Made by a program: the position numbers and the translations under genes
Shown here: positions 36,186 through 44,684 of the stretch, one piece after another
Numbering within the stretch: position 1 is the stretch's first letter
How the letters are laid out: every line of letters starts with the position of its first letter
From: Erwinia sorbitola
GTDB lineage: Bacteria; Pseudomonadota; Gammaproteobacteria; Enterobacterales; Enterobacteriaceae
Length of the DNA: 64,000 bases
Direction of reading: 5' to 3'
Assembly: GCF_009738185.1 (NCBI RefSeq)
Contig: NZ_CP046509.1
Span: forward strand, 1-64,000
The notes under the pieces: model-generated
Databases searched by the model: none
The model's input: only the letters and a program-made list of their open reading frames with translations
Told to the model about the DNA's origin: nothing

Positions 36186-37010
36186 GTGAGTGAAAAACAG
36201 CACAAAAAAGAGGGAATTCTGTCACCGGTATCTGGCGCACGTCAGATTGCGGTATGGCAGCGCGATGCCTTGCAACAGCCGCAGCCGGACTGGCTGGCAG
36301 AGGAAGTTCCGGTGGCGCTGGTGTACAACGGTATTTCTCATGTGGTGATGATGGCGACGCCGAAAGATCTGGAGGCATTTGCCATCGGCTTTTCGTTATC
36401 GGAGGGTATTATTGCCTCGCCGGCGGATATTTTCGGTATCGACGTAGTCACGGTTTGCCAGGGAATTGAGGTGCAGGTGGAGCTTTCCAGCCGCCGTTTT
36501 ATGGCGTTAAAGGAGCAGCGCCGTGCTATGGCCGGCCGCACCGGCTGCGGGGTGTGTGGCGTGGAGCAGCTGGCGGAAATTGGTAAGCCAGTCGAGCCGC
36601 TGCCATTTACCCACTCATTTGCCTTAGAGCATCTTGACCATGCGCTGAATCAGCTGAAGTCATTCCAGCCCGTAGGCCAGCTAACCGGCTGTACTCATGC
36701 CGCCGCATGGGTTACCCCTGCCGGAGAGTTAAGCCTCGGCTGTGAAGATGTGGGCCGGCATGTGGCGCTGGATAAGCTGCTGGGAATGCGCAGCAAAGAG
36801 CCAGCGGCGGCGGGCGCGGTGCTGGTCTCCAGCCGCGCCAGCTATGAGATGGTGCAGAAGTCTGCCATGTGCGGTGTTGAGATTCTGTTTGCCGTCTCCG
36901 CCGCTACACAGCTGGCGGTAGAGGTGGCGCAGCGCTGCAATCTGACGCTGGTAGGTTTCAGCAAGCCGGGACGCGCCACGGTGTATACGCATCCGCAGAG
37001 GTTGCTTTAA
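36186..37010 (+). CDS. fdhD: formate dehydrogenase sulfur-carrier protein FdhD
   Basis: Sulfurtransferase that moves sulfur from IscS to the Mo-bis-MGD cofactor, needed for active formate dehydrogenases. 274 aa, GTG start at 36186. The essential CxxC pair is in GRTGCGVCGVEQL; the C-terminal cofactor-binding part contains TGCTHAAAW and EDVGRHVALDKLLG. Divergent from fdoG across a 144-bp promoter region, as in E. coli. Its TAA overlaps the stop codon of the converging DeoR-family gene. Confidence 0.96.
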   Translation: MSEKQHKKEGILSPVSGARQIAVWQRDALQQPQPDWLAEEVPVALVYNGISHVVMMATPKDLEAFAIGFSLSEGIIASPADIFGIDVVTVCQGIEVQVELSSRRFMALKEQRRAMAGRTGCGVCGVEQLAEIGKPVEPLPFTHSFALEHLDHALNQLKSFQPVGQLTGCTHAAAWVTPAGELSLGCEDVGRHVALDKLLGMRSKEPAAAGAVLVSSRASYEMVQKSAMCGVEILFAVSAATQLAVEVAQRCNLTLVGFSKPGRATVYTHPQRLL

Positions 37011-37786
37011 GCCAGCACCACCTGGGTGAGCACCTGCTGTAGAGCGATGCAGGCGGGCAGAGTGGCGGCGCTGCTGTCGGTAACCAGCGTGCTGACCTGC
37101 TCAATGCTGGCATAATTCATCCGGCTGTTAACACCGAGCTTGCTGTGATCGGCCAGCAATATCAGCCGCCCGGCCTGGCGCGTCATGGCGCGCGCGATGG
37201 CCGCTTCGTGCGGCTGGAAACTGCTGGCACCGTGTTTGGCGTCCAGTCCGACCGGAGAAAGCAGCGCAACGTCAGCGCGGAAGCGGTAGATCTCATCGAT
37301 GGTCAGCTCTCCGCGTGTCTCCTGTGCGCCAGCCTGCATATTACCGCCCAGCAGAATCACCTGATTATTCAGTGTCTCATGCTCTTCAGCCGCACAGAGT
37401 TTTAATGCCGCGTTGAGGCTGTTGGTGACGATGGTCAGACCCGACATAGAACGCAGCTCTTCCGCCAGCATGGTGGTAGTGCTGCCCGCATCCATAAATA
37501 CCGTCTGCCCCGGCTGTAACAGCTGTACCGCCGCGCGTGCAATCGCCCGCTTCTCTTTGGCCATTACCGAACTGCGCACCGTCAGCGGTGGTTCCGGTGT
37601 GGCATTCAGCGCCACCAGGCCACCGTGAACGCGTTTTGCCAGCCCTTCAGCTTCCAGCTCAATCATGTCGCGGCGGGCCGTTTCACGTGAAATACCCAGC
37701 TCTTTGATGATTCGTTCGGTGCTCACCTGGTTGAGGGTACTGAGCAGCGCCCGGATGCGATGTAAACGTGTTTCCTGCAACATCAT
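37007..37786 (-). CDS. DeoR-family transcriptional regulator
   Basis: 259-aa sugar-operon-type repressor. N-terminal winged helix with the DeoR signature (VSTERIIKELGISRETARRD and RVHGG), then the DeoR C-terminal sensor with FMDAGSTTTMLAEEL, IVTNSLNAAL and LADHSKLG, the phosphosugar-binding motifs. Start ATG 37786 behind AGGAAAG, preferred to the open extension to 37816. Divergent from a class III aminotransferase; a tandem 18-bp repeat between them is the probable operator. The effector is unknown. Confidence 0.85.
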   Translation of the reverse strand: MMLQETRLHRIRALLSTLNQVSTERIIKELGISRETARRDMIELEAEGLAKRVHGGLVALNATPEPPLTVRSSVMAKEKRAIARAAVQLLQPGQTVFMDAGSTTTMLAEELRSMSGLTIVTNSLNAALKLCAAEEHETLNNQVILLGGNMQAGAQETRGELTIDEIYRFRADVALLSPVGLDAKHGASSFQPHEAAIARAMTRQAGRLILLADHSKLGVNSRMNYASIEQVSTLVTDSSAATLPACIALQQVLTQVVLA

Positions 37787-37844
37787 TCTGCTTTCCTGTA
37801 GATGATTCACCGACATAGCCTAACCGACATTAACGCGCCGTGCA

Positions 37845-37880
37845 TGTGTATTTTATTGCGTTTGTGTATTTGGTTGCATT
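37845..37880. promoter_or_regulatory. tandem 18-bp direct repeat, candidate DeoR-type operator
   Basis: TGTGTATTTTATTGCGTT at 37845-37862 is followed directly by TGTGTATTTGGTTGCATT at 37863-37880, 15 of 18 bases identical. It is 58 bp from the regulator start and 84 bp from the aminotransferase start. DeoR-family proteins often bind short direct repeats. Confidence 0.6.
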
Positions 37881-37964
37881 TCACAAAAAAGTTGCCATGA
37901 TGAAGGTCAGACATTGCTGACTGCCTGTCTCCGGGTAAACCTCAATTTAGCAACGGGAGTGATT

Positions 37965-39305
37965 ATGGCCACACGTTCAACCATCATGGATACCAACAGT
38001 TTCCGCGCCGAACATGCCGACGGCCTGGACGCTGATGTGCGTAAGCTGACCGATAAACGCAGTAAGGTGTTGGGTGAGTCTTACCGCCTGTTCTACCGTA
38101 AGCCGGTACATCTGGTACGCGGTAAAGGCCAGTATCTGTGGGATGCCGCCGGGGAGAAATACCTCGATGTGTATAACAACGTGGCCAGCATCGGGCATTG
38201 CCATCCGGCGGTGATTGAGGCGGTTTATCAGCAGATGAATCAGCTGAATACCCACACCCGTTATCTGCACGAAGCCATTCTCGACTACTCCGAACAGCTG
38301 TTAGCTACCGCCCCGGCGGAGATCGACCGCGCGATGTATATGTGCACCGGCTCAGAAGCCAATGACCTGGCGATCCGCGTGGCGCGTGCTTACAGCGGCG
38401 GCACCGGGATTATTGTTACCCAGGAGTCCTACCACGGCACCAGCGACCTGACATCCGGCGTTTCTCCGGCGCTGGGCAGCGGTCAGCCGCTGGCTGCAAC
38501 TACCCGTCTGGTGCTGCCGCCGGATCGCTACCGCGTTGATGCTCCCGATCTTGGTGCCTGGTTTGCCAATGAAATCCAGAAACAGATCGATGATATGGCG
38601 GCACACGGTATTAAATTTGCCGGTTTCCTTGCGGATTCGATCTTCTCCTCCGATGGTGTGCTGCCGGGGCCAAAAGGCTTTCTCAAGCAGGCTATCGACG
38701 TGGTGCACAAAAACGGCGGCATCTTTATTGCCGATGAAGTACAGCCAGGATTTGCCCGTACCGGAGAAGCATTCTGGGGCTTTGCCCGCCACGATGTGGT
38801 GCCGGATGTGATTACCACCGGTAAGCCGATGGGTAACGGGATCCCGGTGTCTGGCCTGCTGGCGAAAAGCGACGTGCTGGCCGCGTTCAGCGATGAAATC
38901 CCCTATTTCAATACCTTCGGCGGCAATCCGGTAGCGATGGCAGCAGCGCAGGCGGTACTGAAAGTGATTAAAGAGGAAGGATTACAGGAACACAGCCGGG
39001 TGGTTGGGGCGAAATTGCTTTCAGAGCTCTCCTCGCTGAAAGATAAGTATGAGTGTGTAGGCGATGTGCGCGGCGCAGGTCTGTTTATTGGTTTTGAACT
39101 GGTAAAAGATAAAGCCAGTAAAACGCCGGATAAGCAGCTGGCGCTGGATGTCACCGAAATGCTGCGGGAAAATCATGTACTGACTTCAGTGGCTGGCCCA
39201 TACGGTAATGTGTTGAAGCTGCGTCCGCCGCTGGCATTCCAGGAGAGTGATATTGACTGGCTGGTGGGGGCGCTGGATAAATCACTGGCGGCGCTGGGAC
39301 GCTGA
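37965..39305 (+). CDS. class III PLP-dependent aminotransferase
   Basis: 446-aa fold-type I, class III (omega) aminotransferase. PLP-binding features in order: CTGSEANDLAIRVARA, ESYHGTSDLTSG, the acid in IFIADEVQPGFARTG and the Schiff-base lysine in ITTGKPMGNGIPV. The closest known relatives are the AGXT2/ethanolamine-phosphate phospho-lyase and aspartate-aminotransferase-family groups; substrate not evident. Start ATG 37965 has GGGAGTG upstream; the frame is open to 37914. Divergent DeoR-type regulator suggests induction by a sugar-like or amino-sugar compound. A REP pair follows. Confidence 0.83.
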   Translation: MATRSTIMDTNSFRAEHADGLDADVRKLTDKRSKVLGESYRLFYRKPVHLVRGKGQYLWDAAGEKYLDVYNNVASIGHCHPAVIEAVYQQMNQLNTHTRYLHEAILDYSEQLLATAPAEIDRAMYMCTGSEANDLAIRVARAYSGGTGIIVTQESYHGTSDLTSGVSPALGSGQPLAATTRLVLPPDRYRVDAPDLGAWFANEIQKQIDDMAAHGIKFAGFLADSIFSSDGVLPGPKGFLKQAIDVVHKNGGIFIADEVQPGFARTGEAFWGFARHDVVPDVITTGKPMGNGIPVSGLLAKSDVLAAFSDEIPYFNTFGGNPVAMAAAQAVLKVIKEEGLQEHSRVVGAKLLSELSSLKDKYECVGDVRGAGLFIGFELVKDKASKTPDKQLALDVTEMLRENHVLTSVAGPYGNVLKLRPPLAFQESDIDWLVGALDKSLAALGR

Positions 39306-39320
39306 CCCCGGGTTGGGGAT

Positions 39321-39420
39321 GGAACGGGTCGGGCATGCCCGACCCCTACGGGGGCAACTGTGATGAACGCAGATCCAGATCCCAATATGTTCCCGTAGGG
39401 GCGAGGCATGCCTCGCCCTG
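39321..39420. repeat. REP pair (BIME-like) after the aminotransferase
   Basis: Two perfect 20-bp palindromes in inverted arrangement: GGGTCGGGCATGCCCGACCC (39326-39345) and GGGCGAGGCATGCCTCGCCC (39399-39418). Each is flanked on its inner side by CTACGGG or CCCGTAG, so each reads GTAG plus hairpin, the layout of REP elements mobilised by RAYT transposases. No RAYT gene is in the window. A degenerate pair is at 51835-51881. Confidence 0.8.
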
Positions 39421-39629
39421 GCTGATGAAACAATCGCTTAGATCATTTGGTTGTAACGCAACAGGTTAATGATATAACTCCCCTCTGACGCCCGCTGGTA
39501 AAGATACCCTTACTAACACCGGGGCATTGATATCCCTTTTCCCGATCATTTATTTAACTATAATGATCCGACTGCTTACGCGGTGCTGAACAGCGAGCGC
39601 CGCCCATAATCTGAATGGAGACGATGAAC

Positions 39630-40247
39630 ATGAGTTATTCACTGCCATCCCTGCCTTATGCGTATGACGCACTGGAACCGCATTTTGACAAGCAGACCAT
39701 GGAGATCCACCACACTAAGCACCATCAGGCTTATGTGAACAACGCGAACGCAGCGCTGGAAGGAACCGAGTTTGCCAACCTGCCGGTTGAAGAGCTGATC
39801 GCTAAACTGGATCAGCTTCCGGCTGACAAAAAAGGCCCACTGCGTAACAACGCGGGCGGTCATGCTAACCACAGCTTCTTCTGGAAAGGTCTGAAAATCG
39901 GAACCTCTCTGGGCGGCGACCTGAAAGCAGCCATCGAGAAAGATTTCGGCAGCGTTGACGCGTTCAAAGCTGAATTCGAAAAAGCGGCAGCGACCCGTTT
40001 CGGTTCTGGCTGGGCGTGGCTGGTCAAGAAAGGCGACAAACTGGCGGTTGTATCAACGGCTAACCAGGACAGCCCTCTGATGGGCGAAGCGATTTCTGGC
40101 GCATCCGGCACCCCGATCATCGGCCTGGATGTGTGGGAACACGCCTACTATCTGAAGTATCAGAACAAACGCCCTGACTACATCAAGGCGTTCTGGAACG
40201 TGGTTAACTGGGACGTGGCTGCTGAGAATTTCAAAGCAGCTAAATAA
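39630..40247 (+). CDS. sodA: manganese superoxide dismutase SodA
   Basis: Cytoplasmic Mn-SOD, 205 aa, near-identical to E. coli SodA (MSYSLPSLPYAYDALEPHFD). Metal ligands: His in EIHHTKHH, His in NNAGGHANHSFF, Asp and His in LDVWEHAYY. The NQDSP motif (Gln next to the active site) is as in Mn/Fe SODs. GGAG 9 bp upstream of ATG 39630 decides the start over ATGs at 39615 and 39624. Probably Fur/SoxRS controlled as in E. coli, but I did not delimit those sites. Confidence 0.97.
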   Translation: MSYSLPSLPYAYDALEPHFDKQTMEIHHTKHHQAYVNNANAALEGTEFANLPVEELIAKLDQLPADKKGPLRNNAGGHANHSFFWKGLKIGTSLGGDLKAAIEKDFGSVDAFKAEFEKAAATRFGSGWAWLVKKGDKLAVVSTANQDSPLMGEAISGASGTPIIGLDVWEHAYYLKYQNKRPDYIKAFWNVVNWDVAAENFKAAK

Positions 40248-40268
40248 TCACAGTTAGCGATGACCTCA

Positions 40269-40295
40269 ACCGGCGACCTGTTCGCCGGTTTTTTT
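40269..40295 (+). terminator. terminator after sodA
   Basis: ACCGGCGA / TTCGCCGG hairpin with a short loop followed by seven T. The remaining 240 bp before the next gene show no further structure that I recognise. Confidence 0.88.
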
Positions 40296-40536
40296 ATGTC
40301 TCTCCCCCGGCAATGTGTTTTTCTGTGCAGCATAACTACGCAGTATCTGACAGTTATTCCCCTTTTATTAACTGGTTATAAGCAGCATACCAGCGCTTCC
40401 CCCTGTAGTATCTGGACATCTGGATGGCTAATAACATTTTGTGTTAGCTTATGTCCTTTCGTTCGTTGCCTGCCGTGACAATCCGTTAAAAAATGCGGCG
40501 CACCCCTTTATTTATTGAGCTTGAGAAAACACGCCC

Positions 40537-42042
40537 ATGACCGCGATAAATCGCCTTGAAATGCGCCAGATCTCCATCGCTTTTGGCGGTTTTGCGGCGC
40601 TTAAATCCGTCGACCTTACTCTGGAAGGGCACTCTATCCATGCGCTGACCGGGGCCAACGGTGCCGGAAAATCAACGCTGATGGCGGTGCTCTCGGGCGC
40701 ATACGATCACTACAGCGGTGAGATCTTGCTGGATGGTCAGCCTGTGACCATTCGCTCCCCGCGCGATGCAAAACAATTGGGTATTCATCTGGTACAGCAG
40801 GAAGTGGATGTGGCGCTGGTGGCGGGACTGAGCGTGGCAGAGAATATTATGCTGGATCGCCTGGCTGAAGGTGGTCAGCTTTATCGCTGGGGCGAGATGC
40901 GCCGTCAGGCACGGGCGCTGCTGGCGCAGTTAGATGTACAGATTGATGTGAAGCGCCAGGTGGAGCAGTGCACGCTGGCAGAAAAACAGCAGATACTGCT
41001 GGCGCGTGCGCTGTCGCACCACTGCCGTTTTCTGGTGCTTGATGAACCCACCGCTCCGCTTGATCAGCATGAAAGTGAACGTCTGTTTGCCGTAGTACGC
41101 CGTTTGCAAAGTAGCGGAATCGGCGTGGTGTTTATCTCGCATCGTATTCATGAGCTGAAGGCTATCTGCGATCGTCTGACGGTGCTGCGCGACGGTGAGC
41201 TGATTGAAAGTGGCCCGATGCAGGGATTAAGCGGTGAGCAGATTGTTGAGAAGATGCTCGGTCATCAGCTTGACGATATCTACCCGCCGCAGCGCCCGCC
41301 GTTCAGTAACGAGACGCTGCTGCATATTGCCGGGCTGCATGACGAGCATCTGTTAAAAGATATCACCCTGACGCTAAATAAAGGCGAGATCCTGGGCATT
41401 GCGGGGCTGGCAGGCGCGGGGAAAACCGAGCTGTGTAAAGCGCTGTTCGGTGCCAGTAAAAGCCGGGTGCAGCATGGTGAACTTCACGGAAAACCGTGGA
41501 AACCTTCATCTCCTCACGCCGCCGTCGACAATCGGATGGCGCTGATCCCGGAAGAACGCCGCAAAGAGGGCATCTTTATTGAGGAGTCTGTGGTGATGAA
41601 TCTCAGCGTAACGGCAGATAACAGCTTCTCCCGCTGGAGCTTATTTGGCCATCGTCAGGCGTGGCGCTGGGCGGAAGAGGTGATTGCAAAGCTGGGGATT
41701 AGAACCACCGGGCCGCGACAGACACTGCGTCGTTTATCCGGAGGCAATCAGCAGAAGGTAGCAATTGGCAAATGGCTGCGTAATGACGCCGATGTACTGA
41801 TTTTTGATGAACCGACCAAAGGCGTGGATATCAAGGCTAAAACAGACCTGTTCGAACTTATCGACGGGCTGGCTCGCCAGGGAAAAGGGGTGATTTATGC
41901 CTCTGGCGAATTTTCTGAGCTGGTCGGCCTGTGCGACCGCATCTGCGTACTGTGGGACGGGCGCATTGTTGCCGAAATGGCTGCTAATGACGTTGATGAA
42001 GAGACACTTTTACTTTATTCCACCGGAGGAACGCCTGCGTGA
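40537..42042 (+). CDS. CUT2 sugar ABC transporter ATPase (RbsA/MglA type)
   Basis: 501-aa double ATPase of the carbohydrate uptake 2 class. First domain: Walker A TGANGAGKST, Walker B FLVLDEPTAPLD. Second domain: Walker A-like GLAGAGKTE, signature LSGGNQQKVAIGKWL, Walker B VLIFDEPTKGVD. In the first half the signature LSGGQ is degenerate (EQCTLAEKQQI), as usual for RbsA/MglA. It overlaps the permease gene (GTGA). Member of a three-gene operon; no sugar-processing enzyme is attached, so the substrate is open. Confidence 0.92.
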   Translation: MTAINRLEMRQISIAFGGFAALKSVDLTLEGHSIHALTGANGAGKSTLMAVLSGAYDHYSGEILLDGQPVTIRSPRDAKQLGIHLVQQEVDVALVAGLSVAENIMLDRLAEGGQLYRWGEMRRQARALLAQLDVQIDVKRQVEQCTLAEKQQILLARALSHHCRFLVLDEPTAPLDQHESERLFAVVRRLQSSGIGVVFISHRIHELKAICDRLTVLRDGELIESGPMQGLSGEQIVEKMLGHQLDDIYPPQRPPFSNETLLHIAGLHDEHLLKDITLTLNKGEILGIAGLAGAGKTELCKALFGASKSRVQHGELHGKPWKPSSPHAAVDNRMALIPEERRKEGIFIEESVVMNLSVTADNSFSRWSLFGHRQAWRWAEEVIAKLGIRTTGPRQTLRRLSGGNQQKVAIGKWLRNDADVLIFDEPTKGVDIKAKTDLFELIDGLARQGKGVIYASGEFSELVGLCDRICVLWDGRIVAEMAANDVDEETLLLYSTGGTPA

Positions 42043-43043
42043 GCAGCAAAGAAATTTCCCTGAAGGCGGCACCGTCCGTCCGACACCAGCTGTTTGATTT
42101 TCTCTATAAATGGGGGATGTTGCTGACGGTAGTGGCGCTGATCGCTGGCTTTGGCCTGGCATCGGACAGCTTCCTTGAGCCGACCAATATCATCAATATC
42201 TTACGTTCGATTGCCATCGTCACGGTGATCGCGATTGGCGTATCGATCTCGCTGACTATCGGTGGTTTTGACCTGTCGGTCGGATCGACCGCGTCGCTGG
42301 CTAACTCGCTGGTGATCTCGATGTTTGTCTGGTACGGCCTCGGCCCGACGCAGGCTATCGCCCTGACGCTGCTGCTGTGTACTCTGGTCGGTCTGTTTAA
42401 CGCCTTTATGATTGTCGTGCTGAAAATACCGGACATGCTGGCAACGCTTGCCAGTCTGTTTGTGGTGCAGGGTGTGGCGATGACTTACAGCTTTGGCGGT
42501 TCAATTACCGAGAATATGGTGCTGCCAAGCGGTGATATGGCGGAAGGCACTATTCCTGCGGTGTTTTCACTGCTGGGCCAGGTGCCGATTATCGTGATTG
42601 TGATGCTGGCGGTGACGGTGGTGGCGCAGCTGCTGCTGTCGCTGACTAAGCATGGTCGCCGCATGTATGCCATTGGCGGTAACCCTGAGGCGGCACGCTT
42701 GTCCGGGATCCGCACCACGCGCTACCGCGTGCTGGCCTATGTGATCTCGTCGTTACTGGCAGGCATGGGCGGTATTCTGCTGGCTTCGCGTATTGGTTCC
42801 TCACAGGTTAATGCGGGCGGCGGCTATCTGATGGATGCGGTGGCAGCGGCCTGGATTGGGCTGTCGCTGGCGGGTGCAGGAAAACCTAATGCACTGGGTA
42901 CGCTGCTGGGCGCAGTGATCCTCGGTGTCTTACAAAATGGCCTGGTAATGCTCTCCGTACCGTATTACGCGATGGACATTATTAAAGGCCTGGTGCTGGC
43001 CGTTGCACTGGCCATTACATACGTACAGCGCCGTCAGGCGTAA
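42039..43043 (+). CDS. CUT2 sugar ABC transporter permease
   Basis: 334-aa inner-membrane permease of the RbsC/YphD type with about ten hydrophobic helices. Family motifs: GFDLSVGSTASLANSL, MLATLASLFVVQG, and the GGNPEAARLSGI loop that contacts the ATPase (EAA-like). GTG start at 42039 overlaps the ATPase stop. Forms the channel with the flanking genes' products. Confidence 0.9.
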   Translation: MSSKEISLKAAPSVRHQLFDFLYKWGMLLTVVALIAGFGLASDSFLEPTNIINILRSIAIVTVIAIGVSISLTIGGFDLSVGSTASLANSLVISMFVWYGLGPTQAIALTLLLCTLVGLFNAFMIVVLKIPDMLATLASLFVVQGVAMTYSFGGSITENMVLPSGDMAEGTIPAVFSLLGQVPIIVIVMLAVTVVAQLLLSLTKHGRRMYAIGGNPEAARLSGIRTTRYRVLAYVISSLLAGMGGILLASRIGSSQVNAGGGYLMDAVAAAWIGLSLAGAGKPNALGTLLGAVILGVLQNGLVMLSVPYYAMDIIKGLVLAVALAITYVQRRQA

Positions 43044-43067
43044 AATTTTCAGACAGGGTAAATAATA

Positions 43068-44135
43068 ATGAAAAAAATCACGACATCGCTGCTGGCTCTG
43101 AGCCTGCTGACTGCATTACCTGCTTTCGCGGCTGATACCGCCGTTCCTGCTGCTATCGCCAACCATGAGGGGCCGGTGCGTATTGCGGTGATCCGTAACC
43201 TCGGTTCTGACGATAACACCACCCAGTTTGTAGCCGGAGCCATTCAGGAGGGGCGTAAGCTGGGCTTTAAAGTCAGCACCTTCCTCAGTAACGGCGATGA
43301 TGCGCGCTTCCAGGATTTCGTTAATCAGGCCATCAGCCAGAAATATGACGGGATTATCCTGTCACACGGGAAAGACCCTTACTCCACCGCACTGGTAAAA
43401 CGCATTACAGATGCGGGTATCAAAGTTTCCGTATTTGATACCCCGGTTAACCAGCCTGTCGACGGCGTTACCGTCACCGCGCAGGACGATGCTTCTCTGG
43501 CACAGCTCTCACTCGACCAGCTGGTGAAAGATACCAACGGTCATGCAAATATCGTCAAGCTGTGGGTTGCGGGCTTCCCGGCAATGGAACGTCGTCAGGT
43601 GGTGTATGAAAAAGTCCTGAAAGCGAACCCGGGCATTCACCAGCTGGAGTCAATTGGCGCCGTTTCCTCAGATGTGCAGGGTGATACGGCCAATAAAATT
43701 GGCGCCATTCTGGCGAAGTATCCAAAAGGTAAGATTGATGCCATCTGGGGCTCATGGGATGCTTTTGCCCAGGGTGCCTATAAAGCCTTGCAGGAAAACG
43801 GCCGCACCGAGATCAAGCTTTACAGTATCGACGTGTCTAACCAGGATTTGCAGCTGATGCACCAGAAGAACAGCCCATGGAAGCAGACCGTGGCTGTTGA
43901 CAGCAAGCTGATTGGCGCAACAAACATGCGCCTGGTGGCGAACAAGATCGGCGGTGAAACCACCCCGGCAACCTATCAGTTTACCGCCTCAGCCATTTCT
44001 CAGCAGCAGCTGGCTGCGCAGACTGGCGCTGTCAACGTGGCAAATCTGAACAAAATTATCCCTGGCTGGGGTACATCAAATGACTTCGTCGCACCGTGGT
44101 TCGCTACTCTGGAAGCGAAATACGCTAAACAGTAA
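43068..44135 (+). CDS. periplasmic sugar-binding protein
   Basis: 355-aa type I periplasmic-binding protein (Peripla_BP_4) with Sec signal MKKITTSLLALSLLTALPAFA, cleaved after Ala. Ligand-pocket regions include NLGSDDNTTQFVAGA, DGIILSHGKDPYS, VFDTPVN and WGSWDAFAQGA. Similar in layout to E. coli YphF and ribose/rhamnose binders. The ATPase-permease-binding protein order with a 24-bp gap before this gene means one operon, ended by a strong terminator. Confidence 0.9.
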   Translation: MKKITTSLLALSLLTALPAFAADTAVPAAIANHEGPVRIAVIRNLGSDDNTTQFVAGAIQEGRKLGFKVSTFLSNGDDARFQDFVNQAISQKYDGIILSHGKDPYSTALVKRITDAGIKVSVFDTPVNQPVDGVTVTAQDDASLAQLSLDQLVKDTNGHANIVKLWVAGFPAMERRQVVYEKVLKANPGIHQLESIGAVSSDVQGDTANKIGAILAKYPKGKIDAIWGSWDAFAQGAYKALQENGRTEIKLYSIDVSNQDLQLMHQKNSPWKQTVAVDSKLIGATNMRLVANKIGGETTPATYQFTASAISQQQLAAQTGAVNVANLNKIIPGWGTSNDFVAPWFATLEAKYAKQ

Positions 44136-44156
44136 TCCTCTTTACGGCTGAATAAT

Positions 44157-44193
44157 AATGGCTTAACTGCACAGGTGGTTAAGCCATTTTTTT
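44157..44193 (+). terminator. terminator after the ABC operon
   Basis: Perfect 10-bp stem ATGGCTTAAC / GTTAAGCCAT followed by seven T. Confidence 0.9.
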
Positions 44194-44201
44194 ATCTGGG
44201 T

Positions 44202-44684
44202 TTACTGGTTAACACAGGCGTAGAGCGGGGTGGTGGCATCTGAGATGAGCAGCGTGTTATCGCTCAAGCGGGACAGCTTCAGGATAAACAGACGACCTTT
44301 AAGAAGCGCATGAAAGAACACGTCCTCAGGAGCAGTATCCACGTTCGTGGCATGACTGGCTGCATAATTGAGCTCCAGAATATTATTTTCCGCGTGATAG
44401 ATGTAGTCCATCATCAGCGTCCTGCTCAGAGTAAAGCTGCCTTTATCCGTGTGCAGCTTACCTGAGAATCCCAGCGCCAGCCGTTTATTGCCAAGCGTGG
44501 TCAGGCTCAAATTCCCATCCATCGTTGCAGCTGCATCCGGCTGCTGAATATAAAAGTGTACATCCCCTTTGCATGCCAGAGAGAAACTGGATCTGTCTAC
44601 ATCCGTTTTATCACGAGGCAGAATAATGACACATATAGCGGTCAATAAAATGATGGCTCCACTGGTTAAAAGGATATGTCTCAT
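44202..44684 (-). CDS. FidL-like membrane protein
   Basis: 160-aa protein with one N-terminal membrane segment (residues 5-22, LLTSGAIILLTAICVIIL) and a periplasmic domain with two cysteines (SFSLACKG and the terminal YACVNQ) that may pair. Length and layout match FidL-like proteins, which accompany CadC/MarT-type regulators in Salmonella SPI-3 and elsewhere. It overlaps the regulator gene by four bases (ATGA), so the pair is co-translated. Function in the family is unknown; a sensor partner is inferred. Confidence 0.68.
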   Translation of the reverse strand: MRHILLTSGAIILLTAICVIILPRDKTDVDRSSFSLACKGDVHFYIQQPDAAATMDGNLSLTTLGNKRLALGFSGKLHTDKGSFTLSRTLMMDYIYHAENNILELNYAASHATNVDTAPEDVFFHALLKGRLFILKLSRLSDNTLLISDATTPLYACVNQ

